Shown here one piece after another: positions 9,903 through 21,104 of a stretch of 64,000 nt of DNA. The position numbers were made by a program, and so were the translations under genes. Where the stretch lies: contig CATIUR010000001.1 in assembly GCA_949592205.1 (NCBI GenBank), forward strand, positions 64,622,559-64,686,558. Direction: 5' to 3'. A model generated the notes under the pieces. That model saw only the letters and a list, made by a program, of their open reading frames with translations. It had not been told where the DNA came from and did not search any database. This stretch comes from Helichrysum umbraculigerum (taxonomy: Eukaryota > Streptophyta > Magnoliopsida > Asterales > Asteraceae). How positions within the stretch are numbered: position 1 is the stretch's first letter; the number at the start of each line of letters is the position of its first letter.

Positions 9903-10910
9903 GTAGTATTTTTAAAACCCGTCGCAACGCGAGGGCAATATAATTCTTGTTAAACATCAAACGCCATTATAATTCCATATTCACCTCTATGAATTTTAGT
10001 TGATGTATATATGAAACCACCTGCAAAAAAAATTCAAAAAGTAAGTTGGTAGATTTTTTATATTATTTTTCAAAAGCCATTCGTAAATCTGATACAAAAA
10101 TAATAGATTAATATAAAAACAACAAGATATAAGGCAAAGTAAGCAAAAACGTAAGCAAACTAACAAAAACTTCCAAGATTTAACAAAAACACCTTATATC
10201 TTTTCATTTTTCTTCAAAGCTCAAATTTTTTACAGGTTTACAAGCTTTTATGAATAGTCAAATCTATCAAATGTACATATTGAGAAAAATAAACTCACAT
10301 ATAACAAAATAAAGCTTGAGATCTAACTAAAAAAACAACAAAAAACCTTAAAACTTGACGGTAGTGGTTCGGATTTGTGTGAATGTAACGCTTGTGCTAC
10401 AGATTTGTGTAGATCTGACATTTCGAGTGAGGTAATGACGGTGTCAGTGGTTGTTAGAGTGGGTAACGATTAAGGCGCTTCTTGGTGGTGGCAGAGGTTG
10501 TTAATTTTAGAGGTTACAGTGGTTATGATGGTGGCGTTGGGTGTTGGTTGCGAATGCCAACGATGTTAGTGGGTGTGGTGGTTTGTGTGCAGTGGTAGAA
10601 TGGTGAGTGTGGTGGTTGGTGTGCGGTGGTAGAATGGTGGGTATGGTGGTGGTGCGTATTGAGATGAGTGAAAATGATGGATGTGTGTGCTTTTATGGTG
10701 CAGACTATGTGTTTTTGTGGCTGATGTGTGGTTATATATAATGGTGAAAAGTTTTAAGGTGTGTGTTTGAATAATTGATGGTGATTGGTGGATATGAGTT
10801 ACTTCGGATTGTAATCTAAAGGTCAAAATTCTAGTAGAAAAATGAATGGTCAAGATTTGATTTTGGTTGAATTTTAAGAAAAGGGCATATGCATTATATA
10901 ATAGTATAGA
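9903..10910 (-). mobile_element. Non-autonomous Helitron, about 1.0 kb
   Basis: Read on the minus strand, the element opens at 10910 with TCTATACTATTATATAATGC, a 5' terminus typical of plant Helitrons. It closes near 9903 with a GC-rich hairpin (9918-9935, CCCTCGCGTTGCGACGGG, a 7-bp stem with one bulge), an AT spacer of about 10 nt, and CTAC in place of the usual CTRR. It lies between a flanking A (5') and T (3'), the Helitron target. There is no Rep/helicase ORF. The interior holds a GGTGGT-rich stretch (10440-10680) that creates meaningless His/Thr-rich ORFs. Confidence 0.72.
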
Positions 10911-11483
10911 TAGATTATGTTCTCGATTTTGAACTTGAACTAGATTACCAAACTAAATGAGTATAATCTCAATTACATGTGGGTATGGCCATACAAACAT
11001 CTGTTCATTTCATCGAGGGGCCCAGTAGCATCCTACTTCAGTCAAGTGGTGGAACAAATCCTATCTTGCCTACATGTGTCTGTCATGTGCTTTACATCAT
11101 ACCTAATAATGTTTTTTATTACTGTCCTATCATGATATCGTTTAACCATATCAAAGCATAATGTTCCACATACGCAAAACCTGTGTGCATCTCAAGTCTA
11201 GGGACATGGTGACATAACCACTCACGAGTTTCACTGTTGACGCCGATCCATGCGTTGATAACTTGAAGGTTGGGTCATTCCAATGCTCATCATCAATGAG
11301 CACATCTGAGACAGATAACAACACTACTAAATATTCACCAATAATGAATATAATTAGCACTCTCACATTTTTCTTAATTTGATGATACTCCCGTATTATC
11401 AAATGACAATGGATAATTTTAGAATAAAAAAACATTGATGGATTAAACATGCAAATATAGAACACAATTGTATAAAAGAAGAC
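10911..11483. other. Unassigned DNA between Helitron and LTR
   Basis: The base composition here is more balanced than in the surroundings, and ORFs of 60 (plus) and 104 (minus) codons overlap. I recognise neither. The segment has no LTR or TIR signature and could be host intergenic DNA or the worn end of the neighbouring element. Confidence 0.3.
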
Positions 11484-13220
11484 TGTTGCGTTCCGAAGCG
11501 GTCGTTATCACAACGGGAGCACAACAGTGGGTTGTTTTAAATTTATAGAGCTGGGGAAATCCTAAGCTAATACTACTTTCAGCCCTAATTAGGTTTACTA
11601 GGGTAGTAAGCGGTATGTTGACTCATGTATCGTTCTTACACTACAACGGGAATGGGATCTTAGGTGTTCTAATTACCTTTTGTAATTTAGCTAGGGTTTA
11701 ACTAAGATTGATTTGGTTTTGGTATTATAACTAATCTACGGAAATAAAAATCTAATAAAGGAAAAGAAGGGATTGTACGGAGGCTCAAAGAACAATGGAT
11801 ACACGAGTGTTTACTATGATATCGGTATATGCTTTTAGTGAGTAGTTATGGATGTTAAAGCTACTAGTTATGACGGCTAATCCATTGAGTGACTTGAAAC
11901 TTTAATCAATACGAAGTATTATACCTACGGCAGTTCCTTAGCTTTCCCACGTATTTAAACGCTATACGAAGTATTGTGCTGTTTTACGGTTTTTTCGTAG
12001 CATTGATTTAAATTACCAAATTACTCGTTGGATACCCTATATTCTTAATGAAGTATAATTACGATCCTATCAAATATCTAACGTAAAGGTCTCTACAATT
12101 AGATAAATAATATGTCACATGGATAGCAATTATATAGTATCAAATACACCGGAATTTCTCCCAAATGCACTGATCAATTCAATTGACATTTATTCTCTAA
12201 TCCTATTCCCCAATCTCTGACAAATGGATGTCGGTATCATGGCACGAATTATTGAATAAACAATAATGTGAACAAGAGTTACCCTACGGAATAGGTTGGA
12301 TTAACTTGTCTAACGGTCAATTAAGTTGTTCATCATTAATCATACAAATCATCATAACTATTACATACACATTACTCTACTGTATAAACTCAATTTGTAT
12401 CTGAAAACCCTAATCATGCAATTACATATAGTAATCTGTAAGGCAGTTCTAGCATGCAACATTCCTAAGGCAACAATCAAATAAGAACATGCAATAGAAA
12501 GGCACACAGACAACTACTCCTAATTCATACATTTCATATAACCGAATGATTGGATCATAAATATCCCGAAAGGTCTCTCAAAGATATTTAACATATAAGC
12601 TTGAATCTAACATATCTCTAGTCCTATGCTCCGCATCTCTTATGATATAGTTTCAATTTAGAGAATACAGCCATGTCGAGTTCAAATGCTTCATCATACA
12701 CAGAATAGGTAGAGGACATAAGACTAATAACTGGCCAGGTCTTAGCAGGAAGTTTCTACCCACAGCATAAGTTGGATAGGTAAACAATAGAGATTCAGCT
12801 CATAAATTCAGATATAACTTATATTCATACAGGCAGAGTAACGGCATGTTATAAAATCATAACTACTCAAACATAACCTTTATCACAACAAACACATATT
12901 TGTCTAACCTAGCATGACATCTCTATCAAGCAATAAAATGCAAACTTAACATAAGCACATCATATTTACGAAATAAAGAAGAGAGATATAATTAAAACCT
13001 GAATAAGTATTACAGACAAATCTTCGTGACCCAAAGTTTTGGAGTAACTCCGTACAAATGCAACAACTACCGCTACGCTAACCTAACTCTTCTACTAGCT
13101 TAATTCTAGAGAGATAGAAAGCTAGAGAGAGAGACTATAGAGAGAAAGAGTGTGTGAGAGAGAGGAATGGAGAAATGTGTGTTGTGAGGTGTGTGAAATG
13201 TTGTGAAGAATGAGGTCTAG

Positions 13221-13228
13221 TATTTATA
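13221..13228 (-). promoter_or_regulatory. TATA box of Athila-type LTR copy 1
   Basis: TATAAATA on the minus strand, followed by a CT-rich leader. The same arrangement is found at 16100, 35666 and 43463. Confidence 0.7.
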
Positions 13229-13302
13229 GGGGAGCCAAGGTATCAAGTGTTCAAGTCCACAAGCCCCAAAATACAAGCAAACGAAGCAAGAGGAGAATAC
13301 AT

Positions 13303-13425
13303 GGGAGGGTCCAGGCCGTACACGGACTATACCAGGCCGTACAGGGCTAGTTTAGGGCCGTACATGGCCTCATCTGGGCCGTACATGGTCTATGGTAGGC
13401 CATGTGCTGCCCCGTGTGCTGTTTT
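13303..13425 (-). repeat. LTR word array, GGCCGTACA(C/T)GG type
   Basis: Five or six copies of a 12-bp word (GGCCGTACACGG and close variants) separated by 8-15 bp of unrelated sequence, just upstream of the TATA box in U3. Confidence 0.85.
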
Positions 13426-13921
13426 CGGCTTTTTGCATTGATTCGGAAGGCCGTATCTCCTTCGTTTCTTGCCCGATTGACTTGATTCTTTTGCCTACGA
13501 TCTCTTAATTCCGTTACACTTATAATGATGCCAATTTTGTAGGAATTGGAGGTGTGAAGCCCAGGCATGTCAAGAATACGTCTCGTAGTCTTCGGTTGTG
13601 CTGTTTGTTGCGTAACTTTCTCATCCTTGATCCATCTTGAACTTTCCTTATATCCACGTTCTTGTAATCTCCATAGCTACAAAATAAGGCAATTGTAAGG
13701 TCTTGGTATGAATTTTATAGTAGATTTAAGGAATGGCTCAATTCGGTGCCCATTTCGACGTATTTTCGGCCCTTTTTCGTATAGTTTTGGAAAGTCCATC
13801 AAGTTCTCACCTTTATAACAAAATGTGACAAATAATGATGTTTTAAGAATGTTTTTGTTATAAAAGGCCTAAATATGGGGTAAATAATGTAGGTAAAAAC
13901 GTGACTTTTTTTGCTACATCA

Positions 13922-14313
13922 AATATCCCACACTTAGAGTTTTGCTTGTCCTCAAACAATTCCACCTGTCAATTATACCCAGAAACTTTTTCTAAGAAAA
14001 TGGTTTTGCGGGAATCGCAAATATAAGTTGAAATATGAAAATAATCAAAGAATCCCTCAGGTGTAACATAGGACGTATGCACATGACGTATCCAACTTTT
14101 CAGAATGATCATCTTAGGCATGCTTTCAATTCTCGTGATCTTGGAATATACACGACTGGGCGATTCCTCACCAATTGGTCACTCAATTCACACAAGTGTA
14201 TCGGGTTTCCTATCAATCTAGATCAAACGAAATCGCTCGTAATACCAGTCGTGCAACATTCATCTTCATAGGCTTGATCGAGAATCGAATCTCTACCACT
14301 TAGACATGGACGT
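13922..14313 (-). mobile_element. Residual internal sequence with polypurine tract
   Basis: The only internal sequence left between the two LTRs. On the minus strand it ends in GAGGACAAGCAAAACTCTAA then GTGTGGGATATT (13922-13957), the typical polypurine-tract region before an Athila-type 3' LTR. The rest matches (reversed) the 3' region at 22900-23049 and at 39950-40110. All coding sequence is deleted. Confidence 0.8.
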
Positions 14314-16799
14314 TGTTACCACCGCAACGGTCGTTTGCGCAGCAGCGATAACAGTGGTTTTTTTTTAAATTTATATAGCTGGGGAAATCCTAAGTTAATA
14401 CTACTATCCGCCCTAATTAGGTTACTAGGGTAGTAAGCGGTATGTTGACTCAGGTGTCGTTCTTACACTACAACGGGCATGAGATCTTAGGCGTTTTTAT
14501 TATCTTTTGTAATCTAGCTAAGGTTTAACTAATTTTGGTTTGGTTTTGGTTTTATAACTAATCTATAAAAATAAATGCAGGAAAGAAAAAGGGGATTTGT
14601 ACGGAGGCTCAAAGAACAGTGGATACACGAGTGTTTACTATGATGCTGGTATATATTTTGAGTGATTAGCTATGGGTGTTAAAGCCACTAGTTATGATGA
14701 TTAATCCTTTGAACGATTGGGAACTCTAATCAATGCGAAGTATTGTACCTACGGCAGTTCCTTAGCTTTCCCACGTATTTAAACGTTATACGAAGTACTG
14801 TGCCTTTTTATGTTTTTCCGTAGCATTGACTTAAATCACTAAATCACTCATTGGATACACTATATTCTTAATGACGTATAATTACGATCCTATCAAATAT
14901 CTAACGTAAAGGTCTCTACAATCACATAAATAATATGTCACATGGATAGCAATTATATAGTGTCAAACACACCGGAAGTTCTCTTAAATGTACTGATCAA
15001 TTCAATTGACAGTTATTCTCTAATCCTATTCCCCAATTTCTGACAAATGTGTGTCTGTATCATGGCACGATTGTTGAATAAACAATAATGTGAACAGGAG
15101 TTACCCTACGGAATAGGTTGGATTAACTTGTCTAACGGTCAATTAAATTGTTCATCATTAATCATACAAACCATGATAACTATTACATACACATTACTCT
15201 ACTGTATAAACTTCAACTTGTATCTGAAAACCCTAATCATGCAGTTACATATAGTAATCAGGGAGACAGTGCTAGCATGCAACATTCCTAAGGCAACAAT
15301 CAAACAAGAACATGCAATAGAAGGGCACACAGACAACTACTCCTAATTCATACATTTCATGTAACCAGATGATCGGATCATAAATATCCCGAAAGGTCTC
15401 TCAAAGATATTTAACATATGAGCTTGAATCTAACCTATCTCTAATCCTATGCTCCGCATCTCTTATGTTATAGTTTCAATCTAGAGAATACAGCCATGTC
15501 GAGTTCAAATGCTTCATCATACATAGAATAGGTAGAGGACGTACTACTAATAACTGGCCAGGTCTTTGCAGGAAGTTTCTAACCACATCATAAGTTGAAT
15601 AGGTAAACAATAGAGATTCAGCTCACAAATTCAGATACAGTTTAAATTCATACAGGAGAGTAACGGCATGTTATAAAATCATAACTACTCAAATATAACC
15701 ATTATCATAGCAAACACAGATTTGTCTAACCTAGCATGTCATCTCTAGCAAACAATACAACGCAAACATAATATAAACAAATCATATTCACGAAATAAAG
15801 AAGAGACAAATCTTCGTGACCCAAAGTATTACAGACAAAGTCTCGGAGTGACTCCTTACAAATCATAAGTAAATCATAAGTATTACAGACAAATCTTCGT
15901 GACCCAAAGTCTCGAAGTGACTCCGTACAAATGCTACGACTACCGCTACGCTAATCTTGCTCGTCTACTAGCTTAACTCTAGAGAGAGAAAGCTAGAGAG
16001 AGACTCTAGAGAGAGAAAGAAAGAGTGTGTGTGAGAGAGAAGAGAGGAATGAGAGGTGTGAGGTGTTGAAGGTGTGTGAAATGAGGTAGAGGTGCCCTCT
16101 ATTTATGGGCAAGCCTTGGATCAAGAGTACAAGTCCACAAGTATGCACGTATAAGCAAACGAAGCAAAACGAGAGCACACGAAGGCAAACCAGGCCATAC
16201 ACGGCCCTATACAGGCCGTACACGGCTCAGGAAAGGCCGTACATGGCTTCCCATATTCCGTACACGGCTTGGGGGTGGCCGTGTGCTAGGCCGTGTGATT
16301 TTTTCGGCTTTTCTCGTTGCTTAATTCGTGCGTATCTTCTTCGTTTCACGTCCGTGTGACTTGATTCTTTCGCCTACGGTCTCGTAATTCCGTTACGCTT
16401 ATAATGATGCCAATTTGGTAGGAATTGGATGTGTGGAGCCCGGGCGTGTCTAGAATACGTTTCGTAGTCTTCTGTTGTGTTGTTTCTTGCATATCTTGTT
16501 CATCCTTGATCCAACTTGAGCAATCCTTATATCCACGTTCTCGTAATATCCATAGCTACAAAATAAGATAATTTTGAGGTCTTGGTATGGAGTTTACAGT
16601 AGATTTAGGGTTAGGCTCAATTTGGTGCCCATTTCAACGTATTTTCATCCCTTTTCGTATAATTTTGAAAAATCCATCAAGTTCTCACCTTTATAACAAA
16701 ATGTGATGAATAATGATGTTTTAAGAATGTTTTTGTAATAAAAGGCCTAAATATGGGGTAAATAATGTAGGTAAAAATGTTATTTTTTGCACTAGATCA
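14314..16799 (-). mobile_element. Athila-type LTR (copy 2, 5' LTR)
   Basis: Collinear with 11484-13921 but clearly diverged, with insertions and deletions near 15830-15900, so the element is old. It starts on the minus strand at 16799 with TGATCTAGTGCAAAAAATAA. TATA-like ATAAATA lies at 16100-16106 and a word array at 16186-16293. No 5-bp duplication was found outside the pair (AAGAC left, ATCTT right), which suggests rearrangement or decay. Confidence 0.78.
16186..16293 (-). repeat. LTR word array, GGCCGTACACGG type (copy 2)
   Basis: At least five words (AGGCCATACACGGCC, AGGCCGTACACGGC, AGGCCGTACATGGC and variants) at the same U3 position as in copy 1, but with different spacers. Confidence 0.85.
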
Positions 16800-16810
16800 A
16801 TCTTCCAGAT

Positions 16811-17828
16811 ATATTGCGAACCTACCCCACTACTCTTTTCCAAACTGTAGAAGAGGATGAGCGTCTCTAGTGTCCGGAGGATCCTGAACTAGAAACACTA
16901 ACCCTACCCAACACTGAATCAAGTAATAACCTACAAGAATCAAGTAATGAACACCGCTTAGGAAACTTTCACAAGCCCAGTAGGAAAATAGATATTAGTG
17001 CTGATTTTCTTAGAAACCTTATCTGATTTTCCCTTTTCAACTGAGCAGAGAAAGACCTTTGTAGAAATTGATAGGATAATAACATGTTTACGTGCTAATT
17101 ATGATAAAAAAAGATGAGTTATCGCTGAAATCAGAGTTAGACCTACTAATGGATCTAATAGCTAGCACCGAGTATCCATCTGTTTCACATATTAAGATTA
17201 ATCGTTATGTTGCTGCCCTGATTGACGAGCTCGAATTTTGGATTGAAAGAGCCCCTATCACATATTTTGATTCCATGTGTTAAAATTTTCTTTGTTGATC
17301 CTGCTACTTATCTGATTAATGAACTGAGATCAATTTTCCCTGATTCTACTGAGGAAGCTAGCCATGGTTTCTGCTTTCATCCAAAAGAGAAAAGAAATTC
17401 ATGTTAAGCTTACTTAGTTGTTAATAACATCTAAATTCCCTTTCACTAAGCAACAAAGGATCTACATCAGAGATATTACACAAGTAGTTCACTCTACTAC
17501 TGGAAACCCTGATTCAGAAGAAGAAAATGAATTTCAGCATGTCATCGGAGAATTTCTCTTTGATCTATGTTTTATAGATACGGGATTCAGGGATGGTATT
17601 TCAAATCCGAGGAAGGTAAGACGAGCATTTAACCAATTCATTGATGCGTTACTAGCATTAGGTCAAGAAGAAAAAGAATTCTTACGATAATTTGAGCGTT
17701 ATTATATAAATCCCGCTGACCTAATCCATAGTATCATTAAAGCGCCTCAAGGTACGTTCGTTATTCGCCACACTTTCTCGCATGTTTCAGGCTTATCTGA
17801 AAGTGCCGTCACAAGCACTGACAGATAA
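16811..17828 (+). pseudogene. Degraded ORF X of an Athila-type element
   Basis: Coding remnant in several frames, broken by stops and at least two frameshifts (one at an A7 run near 17105). Two modules are visible: one starts FPFSTEQRKTFVEI at 17028, the other FPFTKQQRIYIRDI at 17436, each followed by a helix-rich stretch (ELDLLMDLIAS; EFLFDLCFIDTGF). The same kind of module (FPYSSSQKATLASM) lies at 48749 in the polyprotein at 47051-48964, directly downstream of an Athila-type protease. That makes this the worn equivalent of the post-protease region. The frame ends at TAA near 17828. The function is unknown and I do not recognise a named domain. The left edge abuts the LTR pair ending at 16799. 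Confidence 0.6.
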
Positions 17829-18268
17829 ATGGTGATGGTCTAATGTAAATAAGTTTGAATATTTTGTTAATTAGAACAAAAAATAATTTTAATTAGATTT
17901 TCTTTTAATTTACTTTTATAAAAACAAAGAAAACGTTCTTTAAAGTTTAAACGCGTAAGTTTTTAAACGAATTTTCGCAAACAGTCCAAACCTTTCAGAA
18001 ATTTGACAAAGTTTTATTTTAAATTTTGGAAAATTTATTTGGATTGGTTTTAATTTTAAAGAACACAAAAAGATTTCATAAAACGTATTTAAAAAACGCA
18101 AATGTTTTCGCACGCGAATTAATGTTACGTTTTTTTTTTAAATGCGAATTTAAATACGAAAGTCTCGTACGTATCTTGGAAAATTTTCATAAAAATATTT
18201 TATCTTTAAAAGCACAAGTATACGTTTCATTTCGTTCGCATTTAAATTAAATGTACACTTTAAAAGTG
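17829..18268. other. AT-rich spacer between X and the env-like unit
   Basis: About 440 bp, strongly AT-rich, with ACG-containing words and no coding signal. No reverse transcriptase or integrase motif is present here. Confidence 0.6.
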
Positions 18269-18275
18269 TATAAAG
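18269..18275 (+). promoter_or_regulatory. Candidate TATA box of the env-like transcript
   Basis: TATAAAG followed within 25-35 bp by a C- and CA-rich stretch that looks like a plant leader (CCACCACCTAACTC). Confidence 0.45.
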
Positions 18276-18450
18276 CGAAAGAAGCTTCCACCACCTAACT
18301 CAAAAAGTAAAAAGCAACTTTTTCAAAGCCGAAACCCACCATCACCATAGCCAAACCTCCATTTTTCCATCAGTTTTCTTGAAATTGAGCTTCAAATCTT
18401 CCATCTTTTCATCTCTTTTGCATCTAGATCATTTTTACATCAAGATTGAG

Positions 18451-19340
18451 GTATGATTCTAACCTAAAATCATTATTTTGAATATTTTTATAAATTTAGG
18501 GTTTATACTTGAATCTTTGATTTTGATCATCAAGTTTCATGCTTTTTGCTTGCAAAGTGTTGTATTCTTGATTAGAAACATGTTTGCGGAAGTAATTTGA
18601 TGAATCCATGGTTAGATTTGATGTTTTGATTTTGAGTGTTGACTTTTTGCAAGGGTTTATGCATTAGTTGACTTTTTGATGATTATTTGCTTATGTGTGA
18701 CTTTTCGGTGATTTCTTTGTGCTTAAAATGATTAGTTTACATAAGTAATTAGTTGTTAAGGTTTAGAGGATTGATTAATTGCATGTTTATGAATTAAAGT
18801 AAGGATTTTTATGCAAGACTATGTAAAAACCATTACTTTAATTAAAAATATTTATCTTTAAAATGGTATTTATTTAAACTTGATGTAATTTGCTTCATGA
18901 AATGCAATTAATAGTATTTGAAGTAGCACTTCTTTAATCAATAAAGATAGTGAGATTTAAAATTAGTCATCCTCTAATTAAAGTCTTATGCTTTACCAAA
19001 ATGATGGATAATAAATAGAATCGTTTTTCTTGCTTATTTTAAATCAAAGTAAGGTAATTATATGATTTATAATCATGATACTTGCTTGATTATTTGATTA
19101 CTTAGCATGTTTAGAAATATACATCCTTAAGTAAGCTTATAAAATAGGAAAGTTGCGGTTTTCGTTTATTTGGTTGGATTGCAAATTGTTGATTGCGGTT
19201 TTAGGAGAAATCATAGAAAAATAATGGGATAATTGCAAAATCTAAAGCCTACATTTCGAATTTTTTCTAAAGATTCAGGATAACCATTAGCTAATCCTAT
19301 TTGTTTTGATATGACTTGTTTCCTTGTTTTTCTTAAACAG
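18451..19340 (+). other. Putative leader intron of the env-like ORF
   Basis: A donor ATTGAG|GTATGATT at 18450/18451 and an acceptor TTTTTCTTAAACAG at 19340 bound 890 bp of T-rich, non-coding DNA. Splicing would place an AG-rich leader directly before the env-like frame, whose first in-frame Met after the acceptor is at 19359. Confidence 0.45.
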
Positions 19341-19358
19341 ATAGACCCGATTCCACCG

Positions 19359-21104
19359 ATGCTTGCTTATTTGGCCACGACTACACAAGGCAAGGCTTTG
19401 ATCCGGAAATGGCTAAAGAGGGCGTTTGGGAGTAATAGGTACATAGTTTGGGAAGATATGGGGAAACTGGGAATTGAAGATGGGTTGAGGTGGTTGATAG
19501 GACACGAGGTTCAGGGACATGAGTTCAGCTTCTGGATTCAGCTTTTTAGCATTCGTGAGCCCATATACCCTGAGGTTGTTACTGAGTTCTTGATGACATT
19601 CGAGCGTGACCCGGAGTTAGAGATTGGTGATGACAAGAAGATAACATTTAGATACCGAGGGAAGAGCCAGAATGTATCCATTTCAGGCTTGGCTAAGCAC
19701 TTGGGATTATATTCAACGGAGCAGATTAGCTCAGATTTGTTTCTACATGGCTATAAGACGATTCCTCATTATCCCGAGAGGAACCATAGGATCATTTGGA
19801 GTGAGCTGACTGCCACCCACTACACCTGTGGTGCCAAGTCCTTGGCTCTGATTCTGCCTCAGTTACGTCTCCTACACAAGCTTATTGTGACATCTATTAT
19901 GGGAAAGAAGGAGACCGGGCCAATAAATGGAGATGAGTTGCATATCATTGATGCTATCATGAGCCGCCAGAATATTAATGTGGCTTGCATTATCGCTGAG
20001 AGGATGGCGAAGGAGAAGAACTTGGACCTGACAAAGCATGTGTTTATGGGAGCCTTCATTAGTAGATTGTTGAGACGGATGCGACTCTTGAAAAAGAGTC
20101 ATGAGGCCGAGTATAGAGTGTCTTCCACTTCATTACCTTGTGACTTGGATTACTGCAAGCAGATCCAGCTGATTACTAAGGATTATGAGAGGCAGTGTTA
20201 CTGGAAGGACACTCAACAGCTTATCCCATGATGTTTCATGACCAGGAAGAAGGTCAGAGAGGAGGATGTAGAGACTCCGATTACTGATAGAGTAGATAGA
20301 GTACCGGCTATTCCTAGGAGTACCAGGACACCAGTCAGGGATGCTGGGGTTGGGACATCAGGTCCCCGAGCTCAGATTCGTCATACAGATCCAGTCACTC
20401 CTATGACCCAGTACTTCACTTTGAACGCGTTGGCTGTCAACAACACGCATCAGGCACTTATAGTTAGGGCTTTAGGTATTCCAGCTCCCGAGTCGCTCCT
20501 GTACGAGTGTGTACCACTACCACCAGTTCCACCATCCACTACCATGCCACCATCCACTACCATTCCACCACCTACTACCATACCGCCTACCACTACCCAC
20601 ATACCACCTACTACTACACTTCCACCCACACGGTCGGTTGAGCATTGTTTATCGGTTGATGCTGCATTTCCACGTCCCACTACATCAGCCCGTAGAGCCC
20701 GTTCTTCTCAGCAGTCCACAGGAGGAGAGGCTGCTGGTTCCTACCGACCAGATGTTGTTAATTTAGGCACTGATCCTTTCACATTATCGGAGTTTGCAGG
20801 GTTGTTGGCATTAAACCCTATACCTTCTGATGAGCTTCCTACAGATGATATGCTTAGGTATATTTACAGGACCAAGATAGAGAACTAGGGGATGACTTTT
20901 GAGGACTTTCGACAGTTGGCCTTAGAGGATCCGATGAAGTTACCTGCCTTCTCCCTTAGAGATGTATTGATACAGTACAGGCAGGTGAGGTCAGAGGAGC
21001 GAAGAGTCTCCAGTGGCCAGCAGTCAGTTGCCGGACCTTCCTCAGTTCCTCCACCGGTTCAGCCATCTGTTCAGGACTTCGATCAGGGCTCACCAGCACC
21101 CTAG
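19359..21104 (+). pseudogene. Athila-type env-like / ORF-1 family protein, two in-frame stops
   Basis: One long frame of about 580 codons, interrupted by TGA (20229-20231) and TAG (20886-20888) and ending at TAG after 21100. The first 290 residues resemble the Athila ORF-1/plant transposon protein family that lies downstream of pol in envelope-bearing Ty3 elements: helix-rich, with motifs SISGLAKHLGLYS, SELTATHYTCGAKS and the segment RLLHKLIVTSIMG. A Pro/Thr-rich stretch follows (residues about 385-430, repeats of PPSTT and PPTTT), then a short C-terminal module. No signal peptide or strong membrane segment is visible, so an envelope role is only a family label. The upstream reading (from 19311) runs through the intron acceptor and is probably not translated. 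Confidence 0.68.

Larger units (their letters stand above)
11484..13921 (-). mobile_element. Athila-type LTR (copy 1, 3' LTR of a deletion derivative)
   Basis: On the minus strand the LTR opens at 13921 with TGATGTAGCAAAAAAAGTCA, directly after a polypurine tract, and ends near 11484 with GCAACA. It is about 2.44 kb long and collinear with the copy at 14314-16799. U3 carries a word array (13303-13425), then a TATAAATA box (13221-13228), then a CT-rich leader. A segment near 11900-11980 (CCTACGGCAGTTCCTTAGCT) is shared with the LTR at 34951. No ORF. Confidence 0.8.

Noticed and set aside
10566..10853. His/Thr-rich minus-strand ORF of 95 codons
   Set aside because: Arises from GGTGGT repeats inside the Helitron; low complexity.
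14035..14271. 78-codon ORF between the twin LTRs
   Set aside because: Reverse strand of the non-coding 3' stub shared with 22900-23049.
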